Part shown: piece after piece, positions 9,503 to 20,159 of the stretch
How positions within the stretch are numbered: the stretch's first letter is position 1
How the letters are laid out: each line of letters opens with the position of its first letter
Notes under the pieces: model-generated
Database searches by the model: none
Told to the model about the DNA's origin: nothing
Seen by the model: only the letters and a program-made list of their open reading frames with translations
NCBI GenBank assembly: GCA_944990035.1
Contig: CALYLX010000136.1
Span: forward strand, 310,001 to 374,000
DNA from: Clitopilus passeckerianus
Lineage: Eukaryota; Basidiomycota; Agaricomycetes; Agaricales; Entolomataceae
Reading direction: 5' to 3'
Length of the DNA stretch: 64,000 nucleotides
Program-made: the position numbers and the translations under genes

Positions 9503-11675
9503 TTAGACTTTCGTCAAGAGATACGCTGCAGTGTCATGCGCAGCCACACTGACAGAGAACGTGGAGTTCAAACCATAGGTGCCCGAGAGGTCGCTTCCGG
9601 TCCACATATCATGAACCTTGAAGGTGCCAGATGTTCCCAACCCAGGGACGGTGGATAACGTGAAGGATTTTGTTGTGGCGCTTGAACCTGTGTTGATGAT
9701 GAAAACGTGCCTTCCTTTGGAGGACGCGCCGGCGTAGTATTCAGGGGGGGTAGTGGAGCTCTGGAAGGGTTGTGCGGGTCCCCCGACTGTTGCATCTTGG
9801 TGGAACGCGAGTAATTCCTTGTTCCTGATAATGTTTATTTGATCAGTGCTGAGCTTGCTCAACTGCAAATTTCGTCAATAGGTCGGTCGCAAAAAAATCC
9901 AATCAGCATTATGCATACATCGGTGCCACTGAGGAGTAGACCTTTAGCTCAAACAAGTTACAGAAAGGCAGTCAGGGCAAACTTACAGAAGGATCGGGCT
10001 CTTAAGGAAACACCACGCAGCAAAATGGGTTCGTTGCTCCTGGATAGTCAAATTACCATTTCCTACGCGGTCACCGATGAGATCCTAGAAAAATACAAAG
10101 TTGCTCGAATATCGCTCACCAATTTCCATCATGTCCATGTCGTTGTGGGCTCCGAATGTGACAGCAGAGAGATGTTGGACATTGGTAGTGATGATATTCA
10201 TGAAATACGACCAAGTCGGGCTGTGATCGATCCTCTTTAGCCAAGAACGACTGCTTCACGAAAATAGGAGTACCCTGAATCTCCAGACATCCTCCAAGAA
10301 TGTCCCTGATAATGCCTGTAAACACCAGAGCGACTCTAATCCTGCAGCATGAGAACGTACAACACGTGCACCCCAGTCCCAGACATTCGCTGCACCCCAA
10401 ATGCAAAGGGAGAACTGAATCGGGCGTGATTGGGCTGCGAGAGCGGTGCTAGGTTTCGATTTCAATGACGAGCAGTGCTGAGTGGCAGGGGGGTGCGAAC
10501 CTCATTTGACGATAGCGCAGGGCAGAGTTTGAGTTACTTCGGAGACGTCAAAATCTGTGAAGGGAAGAACGTTAGTGTACTCACTACCAATCATTTCCTG
10601 GAGGTGGCTAGACTGGAGGTCAGAAAGATACACAGGAAGGATGACGAATATGCTTCACGTAAATGTCCGACCAATTGCCAGGTACGTTGCAGTTATCTGT
10701 CGCAGTGATCAGCGAGCCTGGGGTTGACTGAGTTGAGAAGCTGGGCCGCACCATATTTCAGGTAATCTATACCCCAAGAGGAGAATGTCTGCGCATCCAA
10801 AGCTTCTTTCCCAAGCGAGCCTGGGAAGCCAGAGCAAGTACCAGTCCCTGCATCACTGGTGTGGTTGAATAATAATAAACGAGGAGTAGCCAGAGTAACA
10901 GCGTACCCGTAAATCCCTATCTTCAATCCTAAGTTGTGGATCTGAGTGGCCAAGCCACTGATTCCATTGGGGAACTTGTTTGGATCGGGTACGATCTTGC
11001 CTGTGGCAGAGTCACGAGCTTGTAGCGGCCAACAGTCCTGTCATATCATGAGGAGCGTTTCGTCGCCCAATGCTAGAGACATACATCAATGTTGACGTAT
11101 TGGTATCCAAGGTCCTTCAGGCCGAGGGAGACGATTGACTGTGCCGCTGAAAGTATCTTCGCTTCGTTTATATCTGTATGGTCCACAGCATTAGGAACTG
11201 GGGGTTTCAAGGCATAATTAAGCGCGTACTTCCTTGGTAGGCATTCCAAGAGTTCCAACTAGGATGGCCTCAGCATTTCATTCGGGAGTAGATGTTTAAG
11301 ACAAACCCAAGAGCAGGGAGATGGCCTGTCAGAGTCGACGGACCTCCCGTAGGCGTACTAGTGGGGCTACTGGTGGTAGTAGAACTGGTGGTTGTAGGCT
11401 TGGTTGTCGTCGTAGTCGTTGAGGATTTCGTCGTGGTAGTGGTGGTGCTCGTGGATGTTCCAGGAAGGCATTGTGAGTACCAATCATTGGAATAAGTGCA
11501 AACCCAGCTATCAGACGAAGATGAGACCAGTAAGTAGTCAGTATTCAGACGAAACTTACCCGGATGTGCAGGTGGTCGGGCCAGTCCAGCCTTGGCCACC
11601 GCACTGGCCGTACGGGTTAGCTTGAGCTAAGACCGATGTGACGAAGGCGAGGACGAGAAATGCAGGAGGAATCAT
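9503..11675 (-). CDS. Secreted alpha-galactosidase, GH27 with N-terminal CBM1
   Basis: The ATG at 11675 encodes a signal peptide ([19 protein letters not shown]). Next comes a fungal cellulose-binding module, [15 protein letters not shown] then [16 protein letters not shown], with the expected cysteines and aromatic residues. A ~45-residue Ser/Thr/Pro linker then leads to the GH27 domain. Exon 1 is 11560-11675 and exon 2 starts at 11507, splitting the CBM. The catalytic region ([54 protein letters not shown]) is intact, including the nucleophile Asp. The conserved segment that reads NAYGCDINE in the neighbour reads NAYQGNINE here, so one cysteine is lost. The CBM1 should anchor the enzyme to plant cell walls, whereas the neighbour should be freely soluble. 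Confidence 0.92.
11350..11455 (-). repeat. Thr/Ser-rich linker coding region, low complexity
   Basis: Irregular repeats of ACC/ACG/ACT and TCT codons encode the interdomain linker (runs of T and S with K and P) between CBM1 and the GH27 domain. Such linkers are normally O-glycosylated and flexible. The repetitive DNA makes length variation between strains likely. Confidence 0.8.
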
Positions 11676-12167
11676 AGTTCTGCACTGAACATCCTGTTCC
11701 ATTTCCCGGGCCTTTTAACAACTCCTGGTGGGACAGGTTTATCCGTTCCCTGTACCTTTCGTGCGATAATTTTCAAGAGGCATCGCATTTTGAAGACTTG
11801 GCGCTGGTTTTGCGGAAAGGGCTTTGCTTCAAAGTGAAGTTGGGTGGATTCATGTTGGAATTCGGCATCATCGTGTCTGCATGACAGAACAAGCTAAGCC
11901 TGAGATTCACTGGCGATTCCCTGTGCTAGAATGTTCGTCTGGGATATTTTCGGCGAATTTGAGGGCGAAGTAGGACGGCGTCCGAGACGAATGGGAGGTG
12001 TGGCTCGTGTAAAGCCTTGAGCGGGCCGCCGGACAGTTTGGGAGGCTGGCCATGAGTCCTTGCCCAAAATAGACATTTCGCCTTTGACCACCAGTTGTAT
12101 CTCGACTGCACACTTATGCTGGCTGGCATCGCGATAAAATGTCTCCTTATCATTGCGTAGTCCCACC
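11676..12167. other. Divergent promoter region
   Basis: 492 bp separate the start codons of the CBM1 alpha-galactosidase (minus) and the PH/coiled-coil gene (plus). I found no clear TATA box or SYGGRG site near the galactosidase start. ORFs here are short and unsupported. Confidence 0.4.
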
Positions 12168-14872
12168 ATGGATGGGTACTTGAAAGGCTCCTTGCGTCGT
12201 GAACGTTCTTCCACGAAACTCTTCGGTCGACGTCGATCATCGTTGTCACCTTCTGAAGTCTCTCCACGAGCCTCCGAACACCAGTGGAATGGGTTCAAAC
12301 CCAAGTCTCCTCTTCGACAGTCCTTCCGGAATTTAATTTCTGCATTTAAGAGGACAACAAGCAAGAACAAGGTCCCCGAAGAACTCCCAGATTACCACCC
12401 AGATCCCCCTACTCTCAAACCCGTTCGTAGAAAGGCAGCTCCTCGGCTCCCCTCTCTTGAGCGCAATCAGACCGGACGCACCAGTACCAGTTCAAACGGG
12501 CCATCCACGTTATGGTATCTCTGTCGCGACCCGGACAAGCTCATGGACTCTTCCCCTTGGGTGCCATGCGATGCCATAGTAGGGACTGACAAAGTGGCCG
12601 TCACCTGGATCTCCGCTCTTGGAACCCCTGTAGGCCATAACATAGACCTCACCCGCTGCTCGGATGTCCGGTCCCTTTCCTTTGATCAATTGGAGGCCAA
12701 AGAACAAGACCTCCTACTCCAAAGAGGGGAAGAACACGATTATAAAGTTTTCGAAATATTGTTTGAAGGAAAGGCAAGGGAGAAATTTGCAACGGCTTCT
12801 CTTAGGCAACGAGCTGGCTGGATCAGTGCCATATGGTATGTCCAATATAATTTTGGGACTTTTACTGTTGCTTATGTTATGTAGGGATTCCGTCCTCTCC
12901 TCCCAGAATCCCCAGAGGCCCGGCACCAAGGACAGAGGTACCTATGGCGGACCTGTTTTACGGCAGGTTTCCCCACCGAGTGCTGCTATTTCGCCACCCA
13001 CAACTACAACCTCCCCTATCCCTTCCCCCGTGCCTCGTTCCTTGCCTACAATTCCGGATCACGACTACCAGGCCTTCGTGGTCGTTCAAGAGAAAAAGCC
13101 TATGCAGAGTTCCGAAACAAACGCTGAAGCTCCTGTGCTGGCGGATGAGACCGCGTCGACTACACGGTCCTTATCCGTTTTCAAGAGGCAGCGACCTCAG
13201 CCCCTCGAACAAACTTCCTCTCAATCATCCCAGAGCAGCACCAACACACGGACCTCACGGTTCTCTCAAAGCACCTGCGTCACCACCCCCGATGCTGACT
13301 CTGTCTCTGGAGAGAAATCGACCGCCATGGCTCGCACAGGCAGTAGAGAGTCCAGCCGTATCGCCCATTCTATCATCGATTCGTACAGAAGAAGTATTAT
13401 GGAGCCAAACGAGCCCGAAAGTGCAGCCGTGGTTTCTGAGGTGGCCCCAATGATGTTCACAACTCGTTCTCGACTTGAGACTATAGCAGAGTCTCTCTAC
13501 AACCTCTCCGCTCATGACGACGAACCTGCCGAGAAGTCTTTCAAGGCACGCGCAGAAGAGCCTCAGCAGAGCGAAGTGATGGTGCACCTCGCACAAACTG
13601 TCGATGCGAACCATGAATTGACGACGCTGGTCCACCAAAAGCTCGGAGCCTTCTTGAACGACTACACCGACTCGACTGGCTCAATGACGGCGGGTATCCG
13701 AAGCGTTCATGAGAAATTGGCCGAATTGAAATTGCCTGGTAGAGGCTCTGGCTTTGGTACAAACACCATGGAGGCGGATCAACCGAGATTGGATTCTCCA
13801 GACCTGCACCAGCTCAAACTCCTAAACATGAGGTTGGATGAAATTCTCGAAGCCATTCAGATGGTCAAGCCTCTGGAAGGAATGCCAATGCAGAAGGAGC
13901 TTAGTGACCAGGTAATTATCCTATTCGTTAGCCTGTGCTTGTCACTGAAATTTCTTCTGTTCCAGCTTAAGAAGATTCTCAATCTCCTCAAGGAGGACAG
14001 AAGTCGGCGAGAGCTTGTGGCCGAGCAGCAGAATGAAAGCGTCCGTTATCTCAATGAGCTCAACCAGGTGGGTTTATTGCGTAGTCAGGAGAGATTGGAA
14101 GAAGCTGACCCATCCTTTCATAGTGGTTCGAGTCCTTTGTTCAGAACGGAACATCCCATTTTCAAGGCCTCAGCGCTGGCGTAGACAAATTGTCTCAAGT
14201 CCTCTGCGAGAATTCCGACAATCCAGGGCTGGTTTCGGAATTGCGTCAGATGAACCAAGAGAGGGAGGTAGAGATGCGGAAGATTGATGTCCTCCATTGC
14301 GCTGTGAGCAACTTGCTGGCTGTAGTTAGCCGTAACGCGGGGTCCAACGGTGAGCTCATAGCTTCAAATTCTGTGAAGAAAACTCATAATTGTATCCAGA
14401 TATTCCCCAGGTAGCAGAGTTGATCGAAAGGCAGCGTCAAGACCAGATGGTATTGGTTCAATATCTTGCTCATAGTAAGACTGTCTTCCTCGAATGCAAG
14501 AGTATGTCGCTCATTTCCATCCTAGCTATCTCGGAAGAGATTAGGGGCGAGAGACTGAGATTCGTCGAAGCCATGAAAGAGGCGACTGCTATCAACGTCC
14601 AAGGTCATGTTGAGCATTTTAAAGAAGAGCTAAAGCGGGAGGTCAAGACGATGAACGAAGAGGTTGGGCGTCTTCACCAAGCTCGGCAGGCAATGCAGAA
14701 TCAGATCGCAGACTTGTTCGGATTCTACGACAAGCACAATAGGCCCAATGCGCCTGCTCCGCCTAGGGGCCCAGCTATGGCTACTAGGCCGCGAAGCCAG
14801 GAATCTCAGCACCAACACCGTATTCCGAGAGCTTCACAATTCCGTCCTCTTCCTCATCCAAGGGCGCCTTAA
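12168..14872 (+). CDS. PH-like domain and coiled-coil protein, basidiomycete hypothetical
   Basis: The start ACCATGG at 12168 has good context. Six exons (12168-12835, 12885-13911, 13966-14067, 14124-14349, 14400-14474, 14526-14872) splice in frame. Residues ~20-85 are basic and Ser-rich. About 115-240 resemble a split PH-type fold (TLWYLCRDPDKL, WVPCDAIVGTDKVAVTWIS, then KFATASLRQRAGWISAIWDS, where the final Trp helix is typical of PH domains). A long Ser/Thr/Pro-rich disordered stretch follows, then about 350 residues of predicted coiled coil (QLKKILNLLKEDRSRRELVAEQ, MNQEREVEMRKIDVLH, HFKEELKREVKTMNEEV) and a Pro/Arg tail. This suggests a cortical or membrane-linked scaffold, but I do not recognise a characterised ortholog. 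Confidence 0.75.
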
Positions 14873-14938
14873 AGGTAATTCAAGCTACTATATACAAGCA
14901 TGTAAACTAGATTATTATTTTAAGACCTAATATGTGTA

Positions 14939-17900
14939 TCATTCTTGCTTGATATCCGAGGTATTTGGGAGCGGCATAGGTAGCAGTGTTGCAGTTGTTT
15001 TACATGCAGACACCTCCGGAACCGCGGCTGCTGGGTCGATCCACCGAGCAGTCGCAGCGATTCGAAAATTCGTCGGAACAACTGTATGCCTGGAAAGGGG
15101 ATAAGGAGATAGAGTCTCTTGCTCGTCAACACAAGGCTTACTCATAGAAGTCTTGTACCGGGCCACCATTCATGACCAGCACATCTCCCTATGCGATGTC
15201 AGATGGGGAATTTGGGAAGTGACCAACGGAAGCGAACTTACGTGCCGTAAAACAAAACTCATAACGATTTGCGATTGATGTGGGATGCCTCCGGCCAGCT
15301 CTCCTCTCTTCTGTTTATGGTGTGACCGGAAGTGTATGAGGGCAGGTGCACCAAGTGATAAACCTGCTACAACTGGGCCCAGGCCGCGTTCACTATCGCT
15401 ATGAAACTAGACAGAGTTTAGAAACGCCTCGATGGCCAATTGAAGTAGCGTACAGCCATTTTTTGACGTTCCATGTAGGCACAACTGCAGCTCGGGTAAG
15501 AAATCATCCATGCAATTCTTGTTAAGTAAAAACCTGAGAATCTCGTTGAACTTCGTCTCGAACCCTAGTGAAGCATCGATCTGGGATTGTATGTAATCCC
15601 TAGCCATAACAACGGCAGTTCCAGTCTTATCGAAGGATAGGGTATTTGCAGTACCACCAACATACTAAAGGAAATGTCAGAGGGCGTCAAAATAGAGATC
15701 CAGGACCATACATTATATGGTTCCCCGGCTGTAGAAATTTGTTAACAAGACTTAGCCATATGAGAAATACTGACTCACAATTCTGAGAAAAGTAATTGGT
15801 CAAGAGATCTCCTCGACCTTGAAGCGTTAGGTTGTGTTACCAGCAGATAGACATATCTAGTTACATTTATGCTGGTCTATGTCAGAATTCAGACCTCAGG
15901 CGTGATAGAAGGGTGCTCACAGCTCTCATCGGCCAGCGTCGAAAAGGCAAGGTGCCTTCGTATGCCTGATTTTGGTAGGCCGCGAAGATGACATCTGCAG
16001 CATTGTCGCGACCCGGAATGTATGCCGCCTGGATGTGTTGGATCTTACCTCTAAAAACCAAGGGCTAGTGAGTAGTCAATGATCTGGAGGTACTTGAAGT
16101 CAGACCTGTCATGGGGCAACTTGAACGACTGAACTCGTCCTGCTCCGCCCTGTGATGTAAATTCCTGAGGAGGTAATTCAACAATTCCTGGAGCTCATAT
16201 ATCAGCCCCACTTTGCATTGATGCCAGCATGGAGGAACTCACCAGCGTCCGGGTTGATGTAGTGATCGAGGAACGGAACTGGAAGTTCCTGTGTCAAGAA
16301 ATCCATTCCTGAACGTATCTTCCCTGCGCTTCCGAACTTGTCCTGGATTTAAGATGGATTGCTTGAGTTAATTCGATCATAAACACGATACTTCAAAGCT
16401 TCATACCTTGCAAGTTACACACTCCCAACACTCCAATTTCACTCTATGGCAACCAAGGATCAACGAATGAGCTCCTATGAAAGGGCATCCTTACCTGCAC
16501 GAAAGACGGCCGCATTTCCGACAGTGGGAACCCCTTGTGAATGAATATGTAGTATTGACTTGGTCTGGCGAAAGGGTGGGTCTGGATGGGGCGATGTCTC
16601 TGAGATTTTCAGGCAGCACGTATGGTTCGGGAAGCCGCAGAAAAGCTTCATTGTACTCTAATTCAGCAGGGAGATTTGCACCGTCCACGAGTTTCCAGAA
16701 GCGATGCAAAGGGAATTCAGGCAAGCCCAACTGATGCTATAAACCTGTGGTGACTTTGTATTGCAGAAACCACAGGTTTTATACAATTCTTCAGACTCTG
16801 GTTGAACATGTTGCCTTCGGGGGCAACGAAAGGGCATAGACGTCAGTAAATTCTCGCATTACTGACGCCTTGAAGATCCTACGGGTTCTGAATGAGCGGT
16901 GTTCTGCGCACTTTCTTCACTGAAATTGTTGTGAATATGAGAGTACCAGCAAAGCTGAAGGTGACTGACCAGGTCTTCTGGAGGCAAATGAACTGGGTTG
17001 CAAAGGCGGGTTCACCAGATTGGGCTGATCTTCAGATGTCTGGGAACCCGGTGCGTCCTTTTTCATTATATTGGTTCAGCCACCAAGGATCACCCTTTGG
17101 GGAGTTTGAGAGACCTCAGTTTTCCGAAGGATTTAACAACTTTACCTGCCCTTCACACCACCGAAACGCGAACTTGTATCTGATGACACGCCCGCGATCA
17201 TTACCCGCCGACTGATATTCCGCTGCATACCCTTTCAGCAGGGTCACGGTCTGAAAACTCAGAGTGCTCACCCCAGGCATCTGTTATGGTATACAGACCC
17301 AAGACTGCGTACGTCACATCAGTCGCTCCCAAATCGTAAGGGAACAGCAAGTATTTGTCGTCAATTACGAGTGCAAGAGGTCTCGACTCCCTGAAGTTGG
17401 TCAACAGTGCACGGACAGACTTGTCATGAGCCGATTGGTCGTCAGCTTGAGATATCACCCATTGGCCCCGACAAGAGTGTGGGCTTTCCGCCTTTCCACC
17501 GCTGAAAGGGGTCGAAGGCTCTTAGCTCTGTTCTTGAGTATTTAAAATATGACCTTACCCATGAGAAATGATCAAGCGACCACCATGCAAGAATTGGTCG
17601 CGACTATCCTAGCAATGAGACACTGCAATGTAGGTGCGTGCAGGATTCCTTACCTTGCTGAGAACGCGCTGAGAAGATAGCCCTTGACCGCATTGTGGGA
17701 GAAATAGACCCCTCCTTGATAACTCTTGAACCAATCGAATGTTTCACAGATTTCTTGTCGTGACTGCGATAGGATTAGTGTGATAACGATTTACGGCGTG
17801 ACAAGAGCCTTACTTGGCACCAAATTGGAGGTTGACGCTTCAACGCAGGCTTCAGTTTTGGACCATAGCTCACGCTTTCGAGAGGGCCTTCCTGACCCAG

Positions 17901-19133
17901 CTCTCTGAGCTCTGCCAATGGATTGACATCAGACTCCGGCATATCCGAGTCGAGAGTATTCCAATTTGCTTCTGCTTTGGAGATGGGGTCTACATCCATG
18001 GGAATTGACCTTGAGATTGACAGTCCTGACTCCTGATCCATGTCGTGTACTTGGACATCAACTACTGCTATCGCGGGCGGCCTGGCTTGGACGAGTTCGT
18101 CACGCGGAATCACTTCAGACCCTTGGGAGGTTGAAGTCCGGGGCGAGTGGTGAGTTTCTTCGTCCTTATCGGTATTGACGCTAGGTTTTCTTGGGGAGTC
18201 AGCAGATTTGGGTTCTGAGCATTCGCCAAATTCTCCCTGCTCTTTTGGAGGAGCGTCAGGAGTCATTGCCTGGATGGGTATGTTTGTAGTTGAGGGTACG
18301 TCCAAGTTTTGCTTGTTGGATTTATTGCTAATGCTAGCGAGATTCATATCGCCAACATTGCTAATTGCAGGAATCGTTGAAAGTTCAGGAAGCTTTGACG
18401 GCAGTGCTAGAGTATGAGCATTGGGATCGGGAGGCCGACGAGCCTCATTCTGCCGTGATGGACGTCTTGGATCCAACGTTCTAGGTTGTTCGGATTGGAC
18501 CCAGGAATTATGAGGAGTATTGGGCGGAACGCCAGCCGTTGTGGCGTCAGTGAGGCCCCAGCCTAAATCCTGTGCAGGAGCAATGGGCTTGCCACGGTAG
18601 TCAAAGCTATAGGCTGACACTGAGGGTTCGCAGTGATCTCTGGTACTTTCTACTGAGGACTGTGATGGCGGAAACTTGGCAGACTTGGGCCCAGGGGGAC
18701 CCAGATAATGAGTGGTGTTCTTTGGATGGGGCATCTGAGGTCCTGAGCGTACAGGTGGTCTATGGCCATCTATTATGTTATTCCTGGCAAGATGGGCACC
18801 AGGAGCACTCGAAGTGGCCCCTGATGATTGTTTATGACGGTAGCCATTGCCTCTTGGCCAGTGTACATCGCGACGACCACGGCTGCTTATGACTGTAGGA
18901 GGAGCTGTCCGGCGTGTAGCATGAATTGGTCTTCTAGAGGGACGTGGATTTGGCCTAGGAGGGCGGTAGCTGCTACCACCTGTGGGGAAGTCTGTGAAAT
19001 CTAGAGAGCCATCGAACCCAGGCTGCCTTCGATTGGGCGTATGGCGTTTACTGCCGTCGTACGGTGGGTTGTATATAACAGTATCATGATGGGACCAGTT
19101 GGCTGTCATGGGACGCACAACCGGAAAAGCCAT
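14939..19133 (-). CDS. Large AlkB-like Fe(II)/2-oxoglutarate dioxygenase with N-terminal fungal domain and zinc fingers; one frame break
   Basis: Exon 1 (19133 down to about 17818) encodes ~440 disordered Pro/Arg/Ser-rich residues. Short exons then give a conserved central region: DWFKSYQGGVYFSHNAVKGY, GGRLIISHGGGKAE, LALVIDDKYLLFPYDLG, VLGLYTITDAWAEYQ, YKFAFRWCEGQGDPWW. Two Cys-rich fingers follow: TCGFC..SWACLN..C..FW, and HCRKCGRLSC with LECWECVTC. The C-terminal AlkB domain has the HSD iron ligands (FHSDSERGLGPVVAGLSLGA), GDVLVMNGGPVQDFYEH with the third ligand, and RIAATAR, the R-x5-R that binds 2-oxoglutarate. AlkB enzymes demethylate nucleic acids or proteins; the substrate here is unknown. 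At about 16700-16706, inside the first finger (CIAFW), one nucleotide is missing relative to the motif, with no room for an intron. Either the gene is broken or the sequence has an indel. Confidence 0.8.
16700..16706 (-). other. Frame break (1-nt deletion) within the zinc finger of the AlkB-like gene
   Basis: Upstream, the frame encodes TCGFCNTKSPQVYSISW and CLNSLC. Downstream, the matching FWKLVDGANLPAELEYN is in the next frame. Only five nucleotides lie between the Cys codon and the Phe-Trp codons, where C-x2-FW needs six. No GT..AG pair fits in this space. Confidence 0.65.
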
Positions 19134-19348
19134 GTCGGAAAATATAAAAGGTGTTCGAAAGGCTCAAGCGCGTCACCAACTCTTTCAAGTCGAGAGCCCT
19201 TGGATGGCATCACATGGACCGTGACTCTTATGTCAGGCTCGAAATCTACTTTGGCTGGATATTACAGACTACAACCTCAAGATGCATCTGGAGTAGCAGC
19301 AGCAAGTGGTCTATTATATATACGAGGGAATAATAACAACAGTGTCCT

Positions 19349-20003
19349 CTACTTGGCCAAAGCATGTTGAAGAGCCTCATAAACATCTGCCTCAATCCGT
19401 GCCTCCAGTTTGTCAGCCTCCGAGCCAGTTCCTGATGCAACCTTGAGTGCTTCTTGGAGGTTGGTGCGGACAGCCTGCGCGTAATTAGCATGCTGGAACA
19501 AAACTCCGAGCGAAACAAGCAGAACGGACCTCCAATGAGAACTCCTCTAGAGGGGCGGCCTCAACGACATTGACAGTCAATTTGTTGTTAGGGTGAACAG
19601 TGGCAAATCCGCTAGAGACTGTGAACCAAGATATAGTGAGTGCTAGTGGAAAGAGGGATATGAAGAACCGTACCGAACCACTTCTTTGAACCGCCAGCAG
19701 CCTCGATGACTTCCAAAACACCGGGACGCAATGCCTCTACGGACGGAACGTGGTTTGCCAAAACACCCATGTCACCAGCCTCAGCGGTAATGTTCACTTG
19801 AACGACATCTTCCGAAGTGTAAATTGCCTGGTTCGTCATTCGTTAAAATGGTTATCCTTCGGGTTTTGACGCGTTTAACGTACTTTGTGAGGGAGGACCA
19901 AGGAAAGCTTGAGCTTGTCGCTGACTTCGGCGTAGCCTCGTCGTCCGAGAGGAGCTACAGCAGCCCTACGAGCAGCGGTGGTGAGGAGTCTTAGGGAGGA
20001 CAT
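19349..20003 (-). CDS. ATP16: ATP synthase subunit delta, mitochondrial
   Basis: This central-stalk subunit of the F1 sector (homolog of bacterial epsilon) couples c-ring rotation to catalysis on the matrix side of the inner membrane. Four exons (20003-19884, 19827-19674, 19618-19530, 19474-19349) splice in frame to 162 residues, the normal length. The first exon encodes an Arg-rich mitochondrial presequence (MSSLRLLTTAARRAAVAPLG). The beta-sandwich contains VNITAEAGDMGVLANHVPSV and GVLEVIEAAGGSKKWFVSSG, then FATVHPNNKLTVNVVEAAPL. The C-terminal helical hairpin ends EADVYEALQHALAK. The third intron uses a GTCCGT donor, and nothing else is odd. Confidence 0.95.
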
Positions 20004-20159
20004 CTTTTGAGTGGTATATGCAGCGGCTCAGCGTACAAACTCCGTGTGTTTTCGGATTTCTTCTCGGCAACTTCCGTGATGCTATGCTTATATAACAAAA
20101 TAATATTTATACCTCTATCTATTGATAATTTACACAAATAACTAACGAATTATTTAGAT

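Noticed and set aside
12153..12168. Earlier start for the PH/coiled-coil gene
   Set aside because: The frame is open from 12153 but that codon is TTG. The first ATG, in good context, is at 12168.
16491..19133. Reading the AlkB domain and the 17.2-19.1 kb Pro-rich frame as two genes
   Set aside because: Successive exons between 17800 and 16500 join in phase and carry a continuous conserved pattern (central module, then zinc fingers), supporting one gene.
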